NCBI GenBank assembly: GCA_020059605.1
Contig: JAGVBT010000164.1
Span: 1-64,000 of the forward strand
From: Deltaproteobacteria bacterium
GTDB taxonomy: Bacteria > Desulfobacterota > BSN033 > UBA1163
Reading direction: 5' to 3'
DNA: 64,000 nt
Shown: positions 35,269 to 45,001 of the stretch, in pieces
How the letters are laid out: every line of letters begins with the position of its first letter
Numbering within the stretch: position 1 is the first letter of the stretch
The notes under the pieces: generated by a model
Told to the model about the DNA's origin: nothing
Database searches by the model: none
What the model saw: only the letters and a program-made list of their open reading frames with translations
Program-made: the position numbers and the translations under genes

Positions 35269-36339
35269 ATGAACGAAAAGGAAAAGCAATTTCCATTTCT
35301 GAGGGCCTGTCACAGGCAGCCCACTCCCTATACTCCCATCTGGCTGATGAGGCAGGCAGGGCGTTATATGAAGGAGTACCGTGCGCTCCGGAAGAAATAT
35401 TCCTTCCTCGCAATGTGCAAGACCCCTGAGATGGCAGCGCAGGTGACCCTTCAACCCCTGAAGCATTTTAAACTCGATGCGGCCATCATCTTCTCGGATA
35501 TCCTCATTCCGTTGGAGCCGATGGGAGTGGAGTTCGAGTTCGCAAAAGGAGAGGGCCCTGTCTTTCATCGTCCTGTTCGCGAGATGAAGGATGTGGAACG
35601 GTTGAAGATCATCGAACCGGAGGAGGAGACGCCTTTTCTCATGGAGGCGATTCGAATCGTCCGGAGAGAATTGGGAGGGAAGGTCCCTCTGATCGGGTTT
35701 TCAGGGGCCCCTTTCACCCTTGCAAGTTACATCATTGAGGGGGGGTATTCGAAACAATACATCTTCACCAAAGGAATGATGTATCAGGACCGCCCCACCT
35801 GGGACGCGTTGATGGAGAAGCTTTCTCGGGTGCTGGTTCATTATCTGAATGCTCAAGTCCGGGCAGGTGTTCAGGCTCTCCAGATCTTTGATTCCTGGGT
35901 GGGTTGTTTAAGCCCGGCCGATTATGAGGAGTATGTCCTGCCTTTCTCCAAAAAAGTGATTAAAGGGCTCGATCGGAGCGTTCCTGTGATCCATTTTGGA
36001 ACTTCGACCTCAACCCTGTTGCCGATGATGAAAAAGGCAGGAGGGGATGTGATTGGAGTGGATTGGAGACTCGATCTGGGCGAGGCCTGGGCACGCCTCG
36101 GTTATCATGTGGCCATCCAGGGGAACCTCGATCCTGTGGTGCTGATGGGCCCCGTTGATCGGATCAGGAGGGAAGTGAAACGAATTCTTGATCAAGCGGG
36201 AGGCCGACCCGGCCACATCTTCAACTTGGGACACGGGATCCTTCCCGGCACACCTGTCGAAAATGTCGGCGCCTTAGTGGACATGGTCCATGAGTATAGT
36301 TCAATGATGAAACAGGGGAAAGGGGAAAGGTTACGGTGA
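35269..36339 (+). CDS. hemE: uroporphyrinogen decarboxylase
   Basis: TPIWLMRQAGRYMKEYR, IIFSDILIPLEPMG, GFSGAPFTLASYIIEGG. Confidence 0.95.
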   Translation: MNEKEKQFPFLRACHRQPTPYTPIWLMRQAGRYMKEYRALRKKYSFLAMCKTPEMAAQVTLQPLKHFKLDAAIIFSDILIPLEPMGVEFEFAKGEGPVFHRPVREMKDVERLKIIEPEEETPFLMEAIRIVRRELGGKVPLIGFSGAPFTLASYIIEGGYSKQYIFTKGMMYQDRPTWDALMEKLSRVLVHYLNAQVRAGVQALQIFDSWVGCLSPADYEEYVLPFSKKVIKGLDRSVPVIHFGTSTSTLLPMMKKAGGDVIGVDWRLDLGEAWARLGYHVAIQGNLDPVVLMGPVDRIRREVKRILDQAGGRPGHIFNLGHGILPGTPVENVGALVDMVHEYSSMMKQGKGERLR

Positions 36340-36470
36340 CGAAGCCCGTCTGGTGTATGGTCAATGGGTTAGGGCTGATGATTTAAACCCTTGCCTTTAC
36401 CCATAAACCAAACTGGCATCCTTACCCTAACCTTAACCCAAAGCCAATGCTTTTATTTTCTCAATAAATT

Positions 36471-37412
36471 ATGAAAGCTCTTCTTCTCTTGGCCTTTGGC
36501 GGGCCCCGCTCTCTCGACGAAGTGGAGCCGTTTTTGACCCGTCTCTTCCGAAATCGAAAGCCTTCTCCGGAACAGCTGGAGGAGATTGAGGAACGTTATC
36601 GACTGATTGGGGGGAGATCGCCCCTGCCAGAGATTACATTTAAACAGGCTCAGGCTCTTGAAAAGAGACTGAACATAAGAGGTGACCGCTTCAAATCCTA
36701 CATTGGGATGCGCTACGGCCAACCATTGATTGGAGAAACCTTAAACAAGATTCTTCACGAAGGAATCGAAGACCTTGTTGCCATTCCCATGGCTCCTTTT
36801 CGGTCCCGATTCAGCACAGGCGCCTATCAAGAGGAGCTGAATCGAGCCAATCATGTCTCAGGAGAAACGTTAAGAATCACTTTTATAGAGGGGTGGCATT
36901 CCCACTCTCTCTTTTTGCAAGCAGTGGCAGAAAAAGTTGAAGAAGGGTTGAAACAATTTACTCCGGGAGAAAGAAAGAAAGTTCATCTCATTTTTACAGC
37001 CCATAGCCTTCCGGCATCAATCATCGGGAGTGATCCCTATGTTGATGATATGAAGGAAAGTGTCAATGAGGTTTTGAAAAGAATCGTGCCGCTTCCCTGG
37101 CACACGGCTTTCCAGAGCAAGGGAGGGGGACCCGAGAAATGGGTTGGCCCGGATGTTGAATCGGTGTTGGTCGAACTCAATAAGATTCATGTTCGGAAAG
37201 TGCTGGTCGTTCCCATCGGTTTTGTATCGGACCATATCGAGATTCTCTACGATATCGATATCGTCTATCGGCAGAAGGCCGAATCGTTAGGGATGGTTTT
37301 AAAGCGAACGCCTTCTCTTAATGTTTCAGAGCGGTTTATCCAGGCCCTAACAACAATGGTGGAAGAACATCCAAAAGGGTTCAAGGATTCAAGGATTCAA
37401 GTGGCCCAGTAA
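36471..37412 (+). CDS. hemH: ferrochelatase
   Basis: ALLLLAFGGPRSLDEVEPFL; FTAHSLPASI; QSKGGGPEKWVGPDVE; VVPIGFVSDHIEILYDID. Confidence 0.92.
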   Translation: MKALLLLAFGGPRSLDEVEPFLTRLFRNRKPSPEQLEEIEERYRLIGGRSPLPEITFKQAQALEKRLNIRGDRFKSYIGMRYGQPLIGETLNKILHEGIEDLVAIPMAPFRSRFSTGAYQEELNRANHVSGETLRITFIEGWHSHSLFLQAVAEKVEEGLKQFTPGERKKVHLIFTAHSLPASIIGSDPYVDDMKESVNEVLKRIVPLPWHTAFQSKGGGPEKWVGPDVESVLVELNKIHVRKVLVVPIGFVSDHIEILYDIDIVYRQKAESLGMVLKRTPSLNVSERFIQALTTMVEEHPKGFKDSRIQVAQ

Positions 37413-37527
37413 AATCATTTTTGAAAATAATTCTTAAAGGATTTTTACTGGACTTAAGTTGAGTTTCATTGTTATGCTTGACCCCTTGACCCCTCGAACC
37501 CTTGAATCCTTGAATCCCTGTTTTCGG
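37375..37527. repeat. palindromic element covering the hemH 3' end and hemH-hemY intergenic region
   Basis: AAGGGTTCAAGGATTCAAGGATTCAAG... vs ...CGAACCCTTGAATCCTTGAATCC, inner arms CCAGTAAAA / TTTTTACTGG. Confidence 0.6.
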
Positions 37528-37534
37528 AGCATTC

Positions 37535-39037
37535 ATGAAACGCATCATCATTATTGGCGGAGGCATTGCTGGCCTTGGCGCCGCCTGCAAAGTGACCCGG
37601 GCCGCATCCGAAGGCCATGAAGTCGAGTTTGTTCTGATTGAAAAAGACCCTCGCCTCGGCGGAAAAATTCTTACGGAGATTGTGCCTGATCCTTCGGGAG
37701 AAGGCAGATTCATCGTGGACGGCGGTCCGGACTGTTTTCTTACGGAGAAAACAGCCTGTCACCGGATTGCAAGACTCACTGGGATCTTTGATGACGAATT
37801 GCCGACCGACGATTCCCGGAGGCGTACCCTGATCCTGTCCCGCGGAAAATTGCATCAGATGCCCGATGGCGTCATGATGTTTGCGCCCACGAAGTTCATA
37901 CCGTTTGCCACGACCGGTCTCTTCTCATGGCCCGGCAAGATCCGGATGGGCATGGATCTCTTCATCCCGCCTAAAAAAGTGAAGCCTGGAGAGTTCAATG
38001 AGGAGACCCTGGAAAGTTTTGTAGTCCGTCGGATGGGCAGAGAGTGTCTCGATCGGTTAGCCGAGCCGCTTGTGGGTGGGGTCCATGCCTCCGATCCGGC
38101 GAAGATGTCGCTTGCCGCAACCTTCCCGCGCCTCCTGGAGATGGAGCAGAAGTATGGATCGCTCATGAAAGGATTCCTCGCGGCCCGCCGTATGGTTGAG
38201 GAGATGCGACGAAAGTATCCACCCACGCCGGGTCAGAAACCCCGGACCTTCTTTACCTCTTTTGCAAATGGCATGCAGCAATTGACGGACCGAATGGCAG
38301 AGGTGGCGGGCCTGGAGAAGATGCGGACGGGAGTGGCAGTTCACTCGCTTCAAGACATTGGCCAGAATAGATGGGCTGTCCGTTTATCCGATGGATCCAC
38401 CCTCGAAGGCGATGGAGTCATCATTGCCACAGAGTCATGGGCCGCAGAACCACTCCTTCGACCGCTCGACTCTGCCATTGCAGATGCGCTTGCCGACATT
38501 CCCGCCTCTTCTTCGGCGACGATTTCGCTTGCCTTCAACGAAACCGAGGTAGGTTTTGATCTGAATGCCTTCGGGGTTCTTTGCCCTCTCAAGGAAGACC
38601 GTCGCCTGATGGCGGCAACTTACTCTTCTACGAAATGGCCGGGCCGCGCGCCGAAGGGCAGAGTGTTGCTGCGCGGATTTGTCGGCGGCCCGCATAACCA
38701 GGAGATTATGAGGCGCTCCGATGAAGATCTGGTGCGGATTGTGCTTTCCGAGTTTCAGGATATCTTAGGCCTCCATCCAAAGGCGATGCCGCTTTTTTCA
38801 CGTCTCTATCGCTGGCCTCTTGGCATGCCCCAGTATACGATCGGGCATCTTGAGCGTGTCGAGTTGATTGAAAAACGAAGTGCTGTGATCCCGGGCCTTG
38901 CCCTGGCCGGCGGCAGTTACAGGGGCGTGGGGCTCCCGAACTGCATCGAGAGCGGGGAGCGTGTCGTCTCCAAGATTCTCAACGAGTGGGGCATCGATCT
39001 CGCCGAAGACCACATCGAAGAAAAACGGTACTATTAG
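37535..39037 (+). CDS. hemY: protoporphyrinogen oxidase
   Basis: IIIIGGGIAGLGAACKV FAD motif; FIVDGGPDCFLTEK; GGSYRGVGLPNCIESGERV. Confidence 0.9.
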   Translation: MKRIIIIGGGIAGLGAACKVTRAASEGHEVEFVLIEKDPRLGGKILTEIVPDPSGEGRFIVDGGPDCFLTEKTACHRIARLTGIFDDELPTDDSRRRTLILSRGKLHQMPDGVMMFAPTKFIPFATTGLFSWPGKIRMGMDLFIPPKKVKPGEFNEETLESFVVRRMGRECLDRLAEPLVGGVHASDPAKMSLAATFPRLLEMEQKYGSLMKGFLAARRMVEEMRRKYPPTPGQKPRTFFTSFANGMQQLTDRMAEVAGLEKMRTGVAVHSLQDIGQNRWAVRLSDGSTLEGDGVIIATESWAAEPLLRPLDSAIADALADIPASSSATISLAFNETEVGFDLNAFGVLCPLKEDRRLMAATYSSTKWPGRAPKGRVLLRGFVGGPHNQEIMRRSDEDLVRIVLSEFQDILGLHPKAMPLFSRLYRWPLGMPQYTIGHLERVELIEKRSAVIPGLALAGGSYRGVGLPNCIESGERVVSKILNEWGIDLAEDHIEEKRYY

Positions 39038-39110
39038 ATAGAAAATAAAGGTAACGTCTGACGGTTACGGTGACGACGCCCGTATCGGCTATGAAAGGCT
39101 ACGAGGGGGC

Positions 39111-39155
39111 AAAAGGGGGACAGGCTACTTTTAAAAAGTAGCCTGTCCCCCTTTT
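39111..39155. terminator. perfect 20 bp hairpin between convergent genes (bidirectional terminator or dispersed repeat)
   Basis: AAAAGGGGGACAGGCTACTT - TTAAA - AAGTAGCCTGTCCCCCTTTT. Confidence 0.7.
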
Positions 39156-39807
39156 ATTGAGATTTGATTTTTTCTAAGTCCAGGTCGTCGAGGATGACAA
39201 TTCCTTTGACTTTCATTTCTTCAATCGCTTTTTGGGAGGTATCCGGGGCGACTCCCCTGCACAGATTTTTAATGAGAATAACTTTGTATCCCGCTGTTAA
39301 TGCATCCAGAGTTGTTGCTCTCACACAGTAATCCGTGGCAATGCCATAGACGACGACTTTCTTGATCTCATTGTTCTTGAGTATTCCGTCCATCTCGGTC
39401 TTTTTTCCGCCGTCGTCCTGAAATCCTGAATAGCTGTCATATTGCGGGTCCATTCCCTTTTTCACAACGGCTTTGAATAATTTTCTGTCCAGAAGAATAT
39501 CGGCCCCCGGAGTCTGCTGAACGCAATGGGGAGGCCAGAGGACCTGATCCTTTCCATGGAGTTTGATCACATCAAAGGCCTTCTTGCGCGGATGATTGGT
39601 GAAAAAGGAAACATGGTCTTCAGGGTGCCAGTCCTGGGTTGCGTAGATAGGGAAGCCGGCAGCCTTAAGCCTTTTCGTATTCTCTTCTACGGTTTTGACA
39701 TGGGCCTCATCCGTTCCTTCAACAGCCAGTGAGCCATTTTTAAATGTTGTGAAATCTCCCTGCACATCCACCACAATGACACCTATTTGCTCCATTTTTC
39801 TTGCCAT
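39154..39807 (-). CDS. nicotinamidase / isochorismatase-family hydrolase
   Basis: IGVIVVDVQGDFT, ATQDWHPEDHVSF, LWPPHCVQQTPGA, VVVYGIATDYCVRATTLDAL. Confidence 0.9.
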   Translation of the reverse strand: MARKMEQIGVIVVDVQGDFTTFKNGSLAVEGTDEAHVKTVEENTKRLKAAGFPIYATQDWHPEDHVSFFTNHPRKKAFDVIKLHGKDQVLWPPHCVQQTPGADILLDRKLFKAVVKKGMDPQYDSYSGFQDDGGKKTEMDGILKNNEIKKVVVYGIATDYCVRATTLDALTAGYKVILIKNLCRGVAPDTSQKAIEEMKVKGIVILDDLDLEKIKSQ

Positions 39808-39824
39808 CCTCTTACCTCAAACCT

Positions 39825-41159
39825 CTAACCATCGGCCATCTCCCTGGCCGCTTCCCTGGCCGCCCGGATAATGGTTTCAATGTCTTTATCCGTATGGGCT
39901 ATGGATAACCCCCCCCCGCCATGCATCACATGGACACCCTTTGTAAGCATACGGATGCGAAATTCAACCTCTCTTTTTTCCGTATCAGACAATTGATTGA
40001 TCGACTGGGGAGAGTTCAAGGCGACTCCCTTCTGAAAGGGAAAGTGGATCTGGAAGAGGGAGCCGATCCCCGTGACGATGGCATTGGCCCCTTCATTGTC
40101 AAATACCTCCCGAAGTCCCTTTCGAACCTCTTCTCCTTTCGTTTCAAGGAAGGGATAGACTTCCTCTTTGTAATCCTTCAGGTGATGGAGCATTGCCAAC
40201 CCTGCAGCCACGGTGAAGGGATGAGAGGAAAATGTGCCTCCGCCGATCAGAATCTTTTCCCACTTTTTCCCTTTTTTCTCAGGCGAGGTTGCCTCAAGGA
40301 TCTCTCTTTTCCCTGCCAGTGCGCCGGCGGGAAACCCGCCCCCCATGATCTTCCCCAGCGTGGTGAGGTCAGGAAGGATTCCAAACCTTTCCTGGGCACC
40401 GCCTAAGGACATACGGAAGCCGGTGATCACTTCATCAAAAATCAGAAGCGCTCCGCACTTTTCCGTTTCAGAACGAAGCATTTTCAGGTAGTCCATCGCG
40501 GCCGGGACAAAGCCTCCCTCGCCGATGACGGGCTCGAGAATAATCCCTGCGAGATCTTTTCTGTTTTGATGGATGGCCTCGAGGGAGCCTGGAATATCAT
40601 TGTAGGGAATCGCTTTAGTATATCTCTGAAGTTCCGGAAACAGGCCGAGGCTTTCTTCTCTTTCGTATGGCATTTTAATGCCCACGGAGAGATCCGAACT
40701 GGCCCCATGCCATCCCCCAGCCATCTTCAAGATGATGTTTTTCCCCGTATACCCTCTTGCAAGGCGAGCCGCATACATGGTCGCTTCCGTCCCGGAACAA
40801 CAGAACCTGACCATTTCCGCACAGGGGATCAACTCCTGAATCAGTTCAGCCCACTCCACCTGTTTTTCAAAGACGATGCCCCAATGAAATCCTTCTGTCG
40901 ATTGTTTTTCAATCGCCTTGGCGATGATCTCCGGATGATGGCCGAGAATATGGGTGTAATGGCCCATCCATAGGTCGATGTACTCATTTCCATCCACATC
41001 CCGGATTTTAGAGCCTTTTGCACCCTTGATGAAAAAAGGGTAGGGCGGGAAATAATGGACATTGTGGGAAATCCCTCCCGGCATCACCCGTTTCGATCTT
41101 TCAAAAAGGTCTTTTGAGAGTTGGGTTTTTTGTCGATAGAGATCGAAGAAGTGTTCCAT
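39825..41159 (-). CDS. class III aminotransferase (glutamate-1-semialdehyde aminomutase-like)
   Basis: GGISHNVHYFPPYPFFIKGAKGSKIRDVDGNEYIDLWMG; CCSGTEATMYAARLARGYTG; DEVITGFR; TLGKIMGGGFPAGA. Confidence 0.88.
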   Translation of the reverse strand: MEHFFDLYRQKTQLSKDLFERSKRVMPGGISHNVHYFPPYPFFIKGAKGSKIRDVDGNEYIDLWMGHYTHILGHHPEIIAKAIEKQSTEGFHWGIVFEKQVEWAELIQELIPCAEMVRFCCSGTEATMYAARLARGYTGKNIILKMAGGWHGASSDLSVGIKMPYEREESLGLFPELQRYTKAIPYNDIPGSLEAIHQNRKDLAGIILEPVIGEGGFVPAAMDYLKMLRSETEKCGALLIFDEVITGFRMSLGGAQERFGILPDLTTLGKIMGGGFPAGALAGKREILEATSPEKKGKKWEKILIGGGTFSSHPFTVAAGLAMLHHLKDYKEEVYPFLETKGEEVRKGLREVFDNEGANAIVTGIGSLFQIHFPFQKGVALNSPQSINQLSDTEKREVEFRIRMLTKGVHVMHGGGGLSIAHTDKDIETIIRAAREAAREMADG

Positions 41160-41370
41160 CAGTTAAACCTCCGGTTGAGTTTGGTTTTTAATAGCATATT
41201 TTGGTTAGAATGGAAATGGTTCTCGTCGCTTTTATTTTTTGAAAAATATTTGACAAGTGGGCCAAATTCATATAAATAATGCTATCATTGAAGAAGGGGG
41301 GTGAGAAGAAAACTCAGGGGGTAATCATCCGTTGTTTTTGTAATCTAATTCTAATAGAAAAGGAGGAGTT

Positions 41371-42339
41371 GTGATGAAAAAGAAGTTGCTTGTCGGAGTT
41401 ATGATTTTATGTATGGTGGTATTCTTTTCGGCCATGGGCGATCTGGCCCATGCCCAGAAGAAGTACGTCTCCATTGCCTCGGGCTGGGTTGTGGGAGTCT
41501 ATTTTCCTCTTGCAGGGGCTATTTCAAGGATTGCCCACGAAAAACTTCCTGACATTAAGATTACGGTGGAATCCTCAGGCGCCTCGGTTGCCAATGCCAA
41601 ACTGATTGCTTCAGGAGATGCCGATATGGCCATCCTGCAAAATGACATCGCCCTTTATGCCCTTCAGGGGATAAAGCCGATGTTTGACAAACCGGTTCCA
41701 AACATTCGGGGGATGACGGCTCTCTATCCGGAGCATTGCCAGATTCATGCACGGAAGGATGCTAAGATCGCATCGGTCAGAGATCTTAAGGGGAAAAGAG
41801 TGGCGGTTGGACCATTAGGCAGCGGAACAGAACAGAATACGATTCAGATTCTTGAGGCTTATGGATTGAAGTTTGAAGATCTCGCGAAAGTGGAACGGCT
41901 CACGGCTGCGGAATCTGGTGATTATCTTAAAGATGGACGAATTGATGCCGCGTTCTATACAACAGGTGTTGGAGCCTCTGCAATTGTCGATCCCGCCATA
42001 GCGGTGGATAGCATGATCGTTCCCATTGACGGAGCCCAGGCTGATGCACTGGTTAAGAAGTATCCTTTCTATTCAAAAGATAAAGTGCCTGCCGGGATTT
42101 ATAAGGGAGTCGATAAGGATGTCCCGACCGTGGCTGTGCTCGCCATCCTTGTCGTCAAAGCCGAGCTGGACGCGGACATGGTTTACCGTATTACCAAGGC
42201 GATATTTGAAAACATAAGGACCATCGAAGGGGCTCATGCCAAAGGAAAAGAAGTGAAGCTGGAGAAGGCTCTCATCGGCATGCCCATTCCTCTTCATCCG
42301 GGGGCGGAGAAATTTTTCAAAGAGAAAGGCATCAAGTAA
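41371..42339 (+). CDS. TRAP transporter solute-binding protein, TAXI family
   Basis: signal peptide; YVSIASGWVVGVYFPLAGAISRIAHEKLPDIKITVESSGASVANAKLIASGDADMAI. Confidence 0.9.
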   Translation: MMKKKLLVGVMILCMVVFFSAMGDLAHAQKKYVSIASGWVVGVYFPLAGAISRIAHEKLPDIKITVESSGASVANAKLIASGDADMAILQNDIALYALQGIKPMFDKPVPNIRGMTALYPEHCQIHARKDAKIASVRDLKGKRVAVGPLGSGTEQNTIQILEAYGLKFEDLAKVERLTAAESGDYLKDGRIDAAFYTTGVGASAIVDPAIAVDSMIVPIDGAQADALVKKYPFYSKDKVPAGIYKGVDKDVPTVAVLAILVVKAELDADMVYRITKAIFENIRTIEGAHAKGKEVKLEKALIGMPIPLHPGAEKFFKEKGIK

Positions 42340-42351
42340 TAGCAGTTCATC

Positions 42352-42388
42352 AAGGCCCTTCCTCTCCTTGAAGAGGAGGGGCCTTTTC
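42352..42388 (+). terminator. terminator/attenuator hairpin between TAXI SBP and downstream genes
   Basis: AAGGCCCTTCCTCT / AGAGGAGGGGCCTT followed by TTCTT. Confidence 0.65.
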
Positions 42389-42395
42389 TTCCCTG

Positions 42396-42902
42396 ATGCG
42401 CAAGAGAGGGTTCTTACTTATTTCAATAACAGTCGCTGCCCTACTTGCGGGAGGGATGATCCCCGTTTCCGTGCTTGAGGTTAAGGATGGAAAGAGCGGG
42501 GAGATCCTCTTCCATAAGAGAGCGGTTGAAGGGGATGTTTTCCTGTTTGGTTACATCCATTCGGTAGAAAAGACTCCCGTTGAGGGAACGTTTCTGGTCG
42601 AAAGGGGTGGCGTTCTACGGGTTTTAGAAACGCGTTTTTCTTCTCATGGAGCCGGGCTTCCTAATGTCTCAGAAAAAACCCTTCGAAAAAACGGATGGTT
42701 TGTTACGGAAGGAGGAGAGCGGCTGGACAAGCTAAGCTTCTTTTTTTCCCCTATCAATCGGCCTGTTCTCAAATTCAAGGATAAGGAAACTCCATTGGGA
42801 ACCAAGAAAGGGGAGGGGGGGTTGCTCGAAATCTCCGTAAGGCGTCATCCATTCATACTCCATGTCTTTAAAGAACTTTATCGCCTTCCATTTGATCAAT
42901 AG
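42396..42902 (+). CDS. DUF1850 domain protein
   Basis: 168 aa between TAXI SBP and TRAP permease; YIHSVEKTPVEGTFLVERGGVLRVLETRFSSHGAGLP. Confidence 0.75.
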   Translation: MRKRGFLLISITVAALLAGGMIPVSVLEVKDGKSGEILFHKRAVEGDVFLFGYIHSVEKTPVEGTFLVERGGVLRVLETRFSSHGAGLPNVSEKTLRKNGWFVTEGGERLDKLSFFFSPINRPVLKFKDKETPLGTKKGEGGLLEISVRRHPFILHVFKELYRLPFDQ

Positions 42903-42942
42903 GGTAATCCCGCAACCCTCTAAAGAAAGGAAAAGATTGACC

Positions 42943-44970
42943 ATGGAAGAAACAAAACTGGTCGTTGACCAAGAGCTCTTGAAAAAGGCTGAAGAGATGA
43001 TACAGACCCAGGAGTTCGGCGAGCGCCGGCTTTCGGGAATTCCTTATAAAATCACTTATATCATTGCCCTGGGCATGGCCTGCTTTCAGCTCTATACAGC
43101 TTTCTTCGGGACCCTAACCGCGACGCTTCAGCGCTCTGTCCATTTAAGTTTTGCGATGACGCTCTGTTTTCTCTTTTACCCCCGCTCCAAAAAATCTAAA
43201 ATTAAAACCATTCCATTCTATGACTTTATTCTGGCAATGATCGCGGGGTGTTCGGCCATCTATGTGGCTGTTTATTACCAGGTTCTTGTCACAAGAATCG
43301 GAAACCCGACGCAAGTCGACCTGGTGATGGGTTGCCTGACCGTCCTTCTGATTTTAGAGGCGACCCGGAGGGCGGTGGGGCTGCCTCTCGTTCTGATTTC
43401 AGGGCTCTTCATCCTTTACGGCTTTATTGGACCGTATTTGCCGGATCTGATCGCCCATCGCGGATACGGATTTCGAAGAGTGGTTGATCATCTCTATCTG
43501 ACGATGGAGGGAATTTTTGGTATTCCCCTTTGGGTCTCTTCCACGTTCGTCTTTGCCTTTGTGCTTTTCGGGGCCATTTTTGAAAGGTCGGGAGCGGGAA
43601 CGTACCTGCTTAAATTGGCCATGTCCCTGGTAGGTCACACCCGCGGGGGACCAGCCAAGGTTTCGGTGATTGCCAGCGCTTTTTTCGGGACGATATCAGG
43701 AAGCGGCGTAGCCAATACAGCGACTATAGGGACGATGACGATTCCGATGATGAAAAAGGTTGGGTTCAGCCCGGAACTGGCGGGAGGCATTGACACGGCA
43801 GCAGGCGGAAATGGTCAGATCATGCCACCCGTCATGGGAGCGGCCGCCTTTGTCATGGCGGAGTTTTTGGGTATTCCATATCTTCAGGTTTGTGTTGCGG
43901 CAGCAATGCCTGCGGTGATTGACCAACTTGCCCTTCTCGGAGCCGTACATCTTCTTTCGGTCAAGTATGATCTAAAAGGCCTCCCTCGAAAGGAGCTTCC
44001 CAAGTTTATCCCAACCCTTGTAAGCGGCGCCCATTTCCTGATTCCGATTGCGGTTCTCTTTTACGCCCTTGTTGTTAAGCGACTGACCCCGCTCACCGCA
44101 GCGTCGATGGCGATCGGTGTCGCCGCTTCGATTTTTATCCTCCAGGGATTAGTGGCAAGCCTGGGGTGGGGTCGTCAGACCGATCAGACCGAGAAGAGTT
44201 CAGGCGCAGTGGAGACGGTTTCATGGGAGCCGTTGGTCTCTTCCTTCCGGAAGATGGTTGATGCTATGTTTAATGCATCCAGGACGATGGCAGGAATCGG
44301 GGTGACCTGCGCCTGCGCCGGCATTGTCGTAGGGATGGTGACATTGACCGGGGCCGGATTGAACATGACCAATGTGGTCGTGACCCTTTCGGCAGGGAAT
44401 CTCTATTTAGGGTTGTTCGTTACAATGATCGCCTGCCTCATTCTCGGAATGGGCGTTCCTACGACTCCCAATTATGTCATCATGGCAACGATCATGGCTC
44501 CGGCCCTCAAGGCTATGGCTCCCGAGGTGCCGATCATCGCCATTCACCTTTTTGTCTTTTATTTCGGAATTCTTGCTGACGGGACCCCTCCGGTGTGCCT
44601 GGCCGCCTATGCGGCAGCAGGAATTGCAGGCGCTGATCCGTTTAAGACAGGAGTCAACGCGTTCAAATTGGATATGAGGACGTTTCTCCTGCCCTACATG
44701 TTTATCACGGCTCCTCAGATGCTTCTGATCAGCACCAATGTTTTTGAAGCCACATGGATTTTTATTACGGCCTCCATTGGCATGTATGCCTTGGCTGGAG
44801 GCATGCAGGGTTTCTTCATAACTGACGACAAATGGTATGATAGGATCATTCTTCTTGGCTCTGCGGTTGCCTTGGTCAAGCCCGGCTTCTATACGGATGT
44901 GTTTGGTCTTGTTGGCGTAGCCCTGGTCTATTATTTGCAGAAAAGGAGGATAAAAAAAGCGGTTATTTAA
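42943..44970 (+). CDS. TRAP transporter fused permease (4TM/12TM)
   Basis: polytopic; ATRRAVGLPLVLI, SVIASAFFGTISGSGVANTATIGTMTIPMMKKVGFSPELAGGIDTAAGGNGQIMPPVMGAAAFVMAE. Confidence 0.92.
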   Translation: MEETKLVVDQELLKKAEEMIQTQEFGERRLSGIPYKITYIIALGMACFQLYTAFFGTLTATLQRSVHLSFAMTLCFLFYPRSKKSKIKTIPFYDFILAMIAGCSAIYVAVYYQVLVTRIGNPTQVDLVMGCLTVLLILEATRRAVGLPLVLISGLFILYGFIGPYLPDLIAHRGYGFRRVVDHLYLTMEGIFGIPLWVSSTFVFAFVLFGAIFERSGAGTYLLKLAMSLVGHTRGGPAKVSVIASAFFGTISGSGVANTATIGTMTIPMMKKVGFSPELAGGIDTAAGGNGQIMPPVMGAAAFVMAEFLGIPYLQVCVAAAMPAVIDQLALLGAVHLLSVKYDLKGLPRKELPKFIPTLVSGAHFLIPIAVLFYALVVKRLTPLTAASMAIGVAASIFILQGLVASLGWGRQTDQTEKSSGAVETVSWEPLVSSFRKMVDAMFNASRTMAGIGVTCACAGIVVGMVTLTGAGLNMTNVVVTLSAGNLYLGLFVTMIACLILGMGVPTTPNYVIMATIMAPALKAMAPEVPIIAIHLFVFYFGILADGTPPVCLAAYAAAGIAGADPFKTGVNAFKLDMRTFLLPYMFITAPQMLLISTNVFEATWIFITASIGMYALAGGMQGFFITDDKWYDRIILLGSAVALVKPGFYTDVFGLVGVALVYYLQKRRIKKAVI

Positions 44971-45001
44971 TTGTGAATTTCGGAATTCGGATTACAAATG
45001 T

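Noticed and set aside
39825-41159. Calling the aminotransferase hemL because heme genes are nearby
   Set aside because: It is on the opposite strand from hemE-hemH-hemY and only generally class III/GSA-like; substrate cannot be assigned from sequence.
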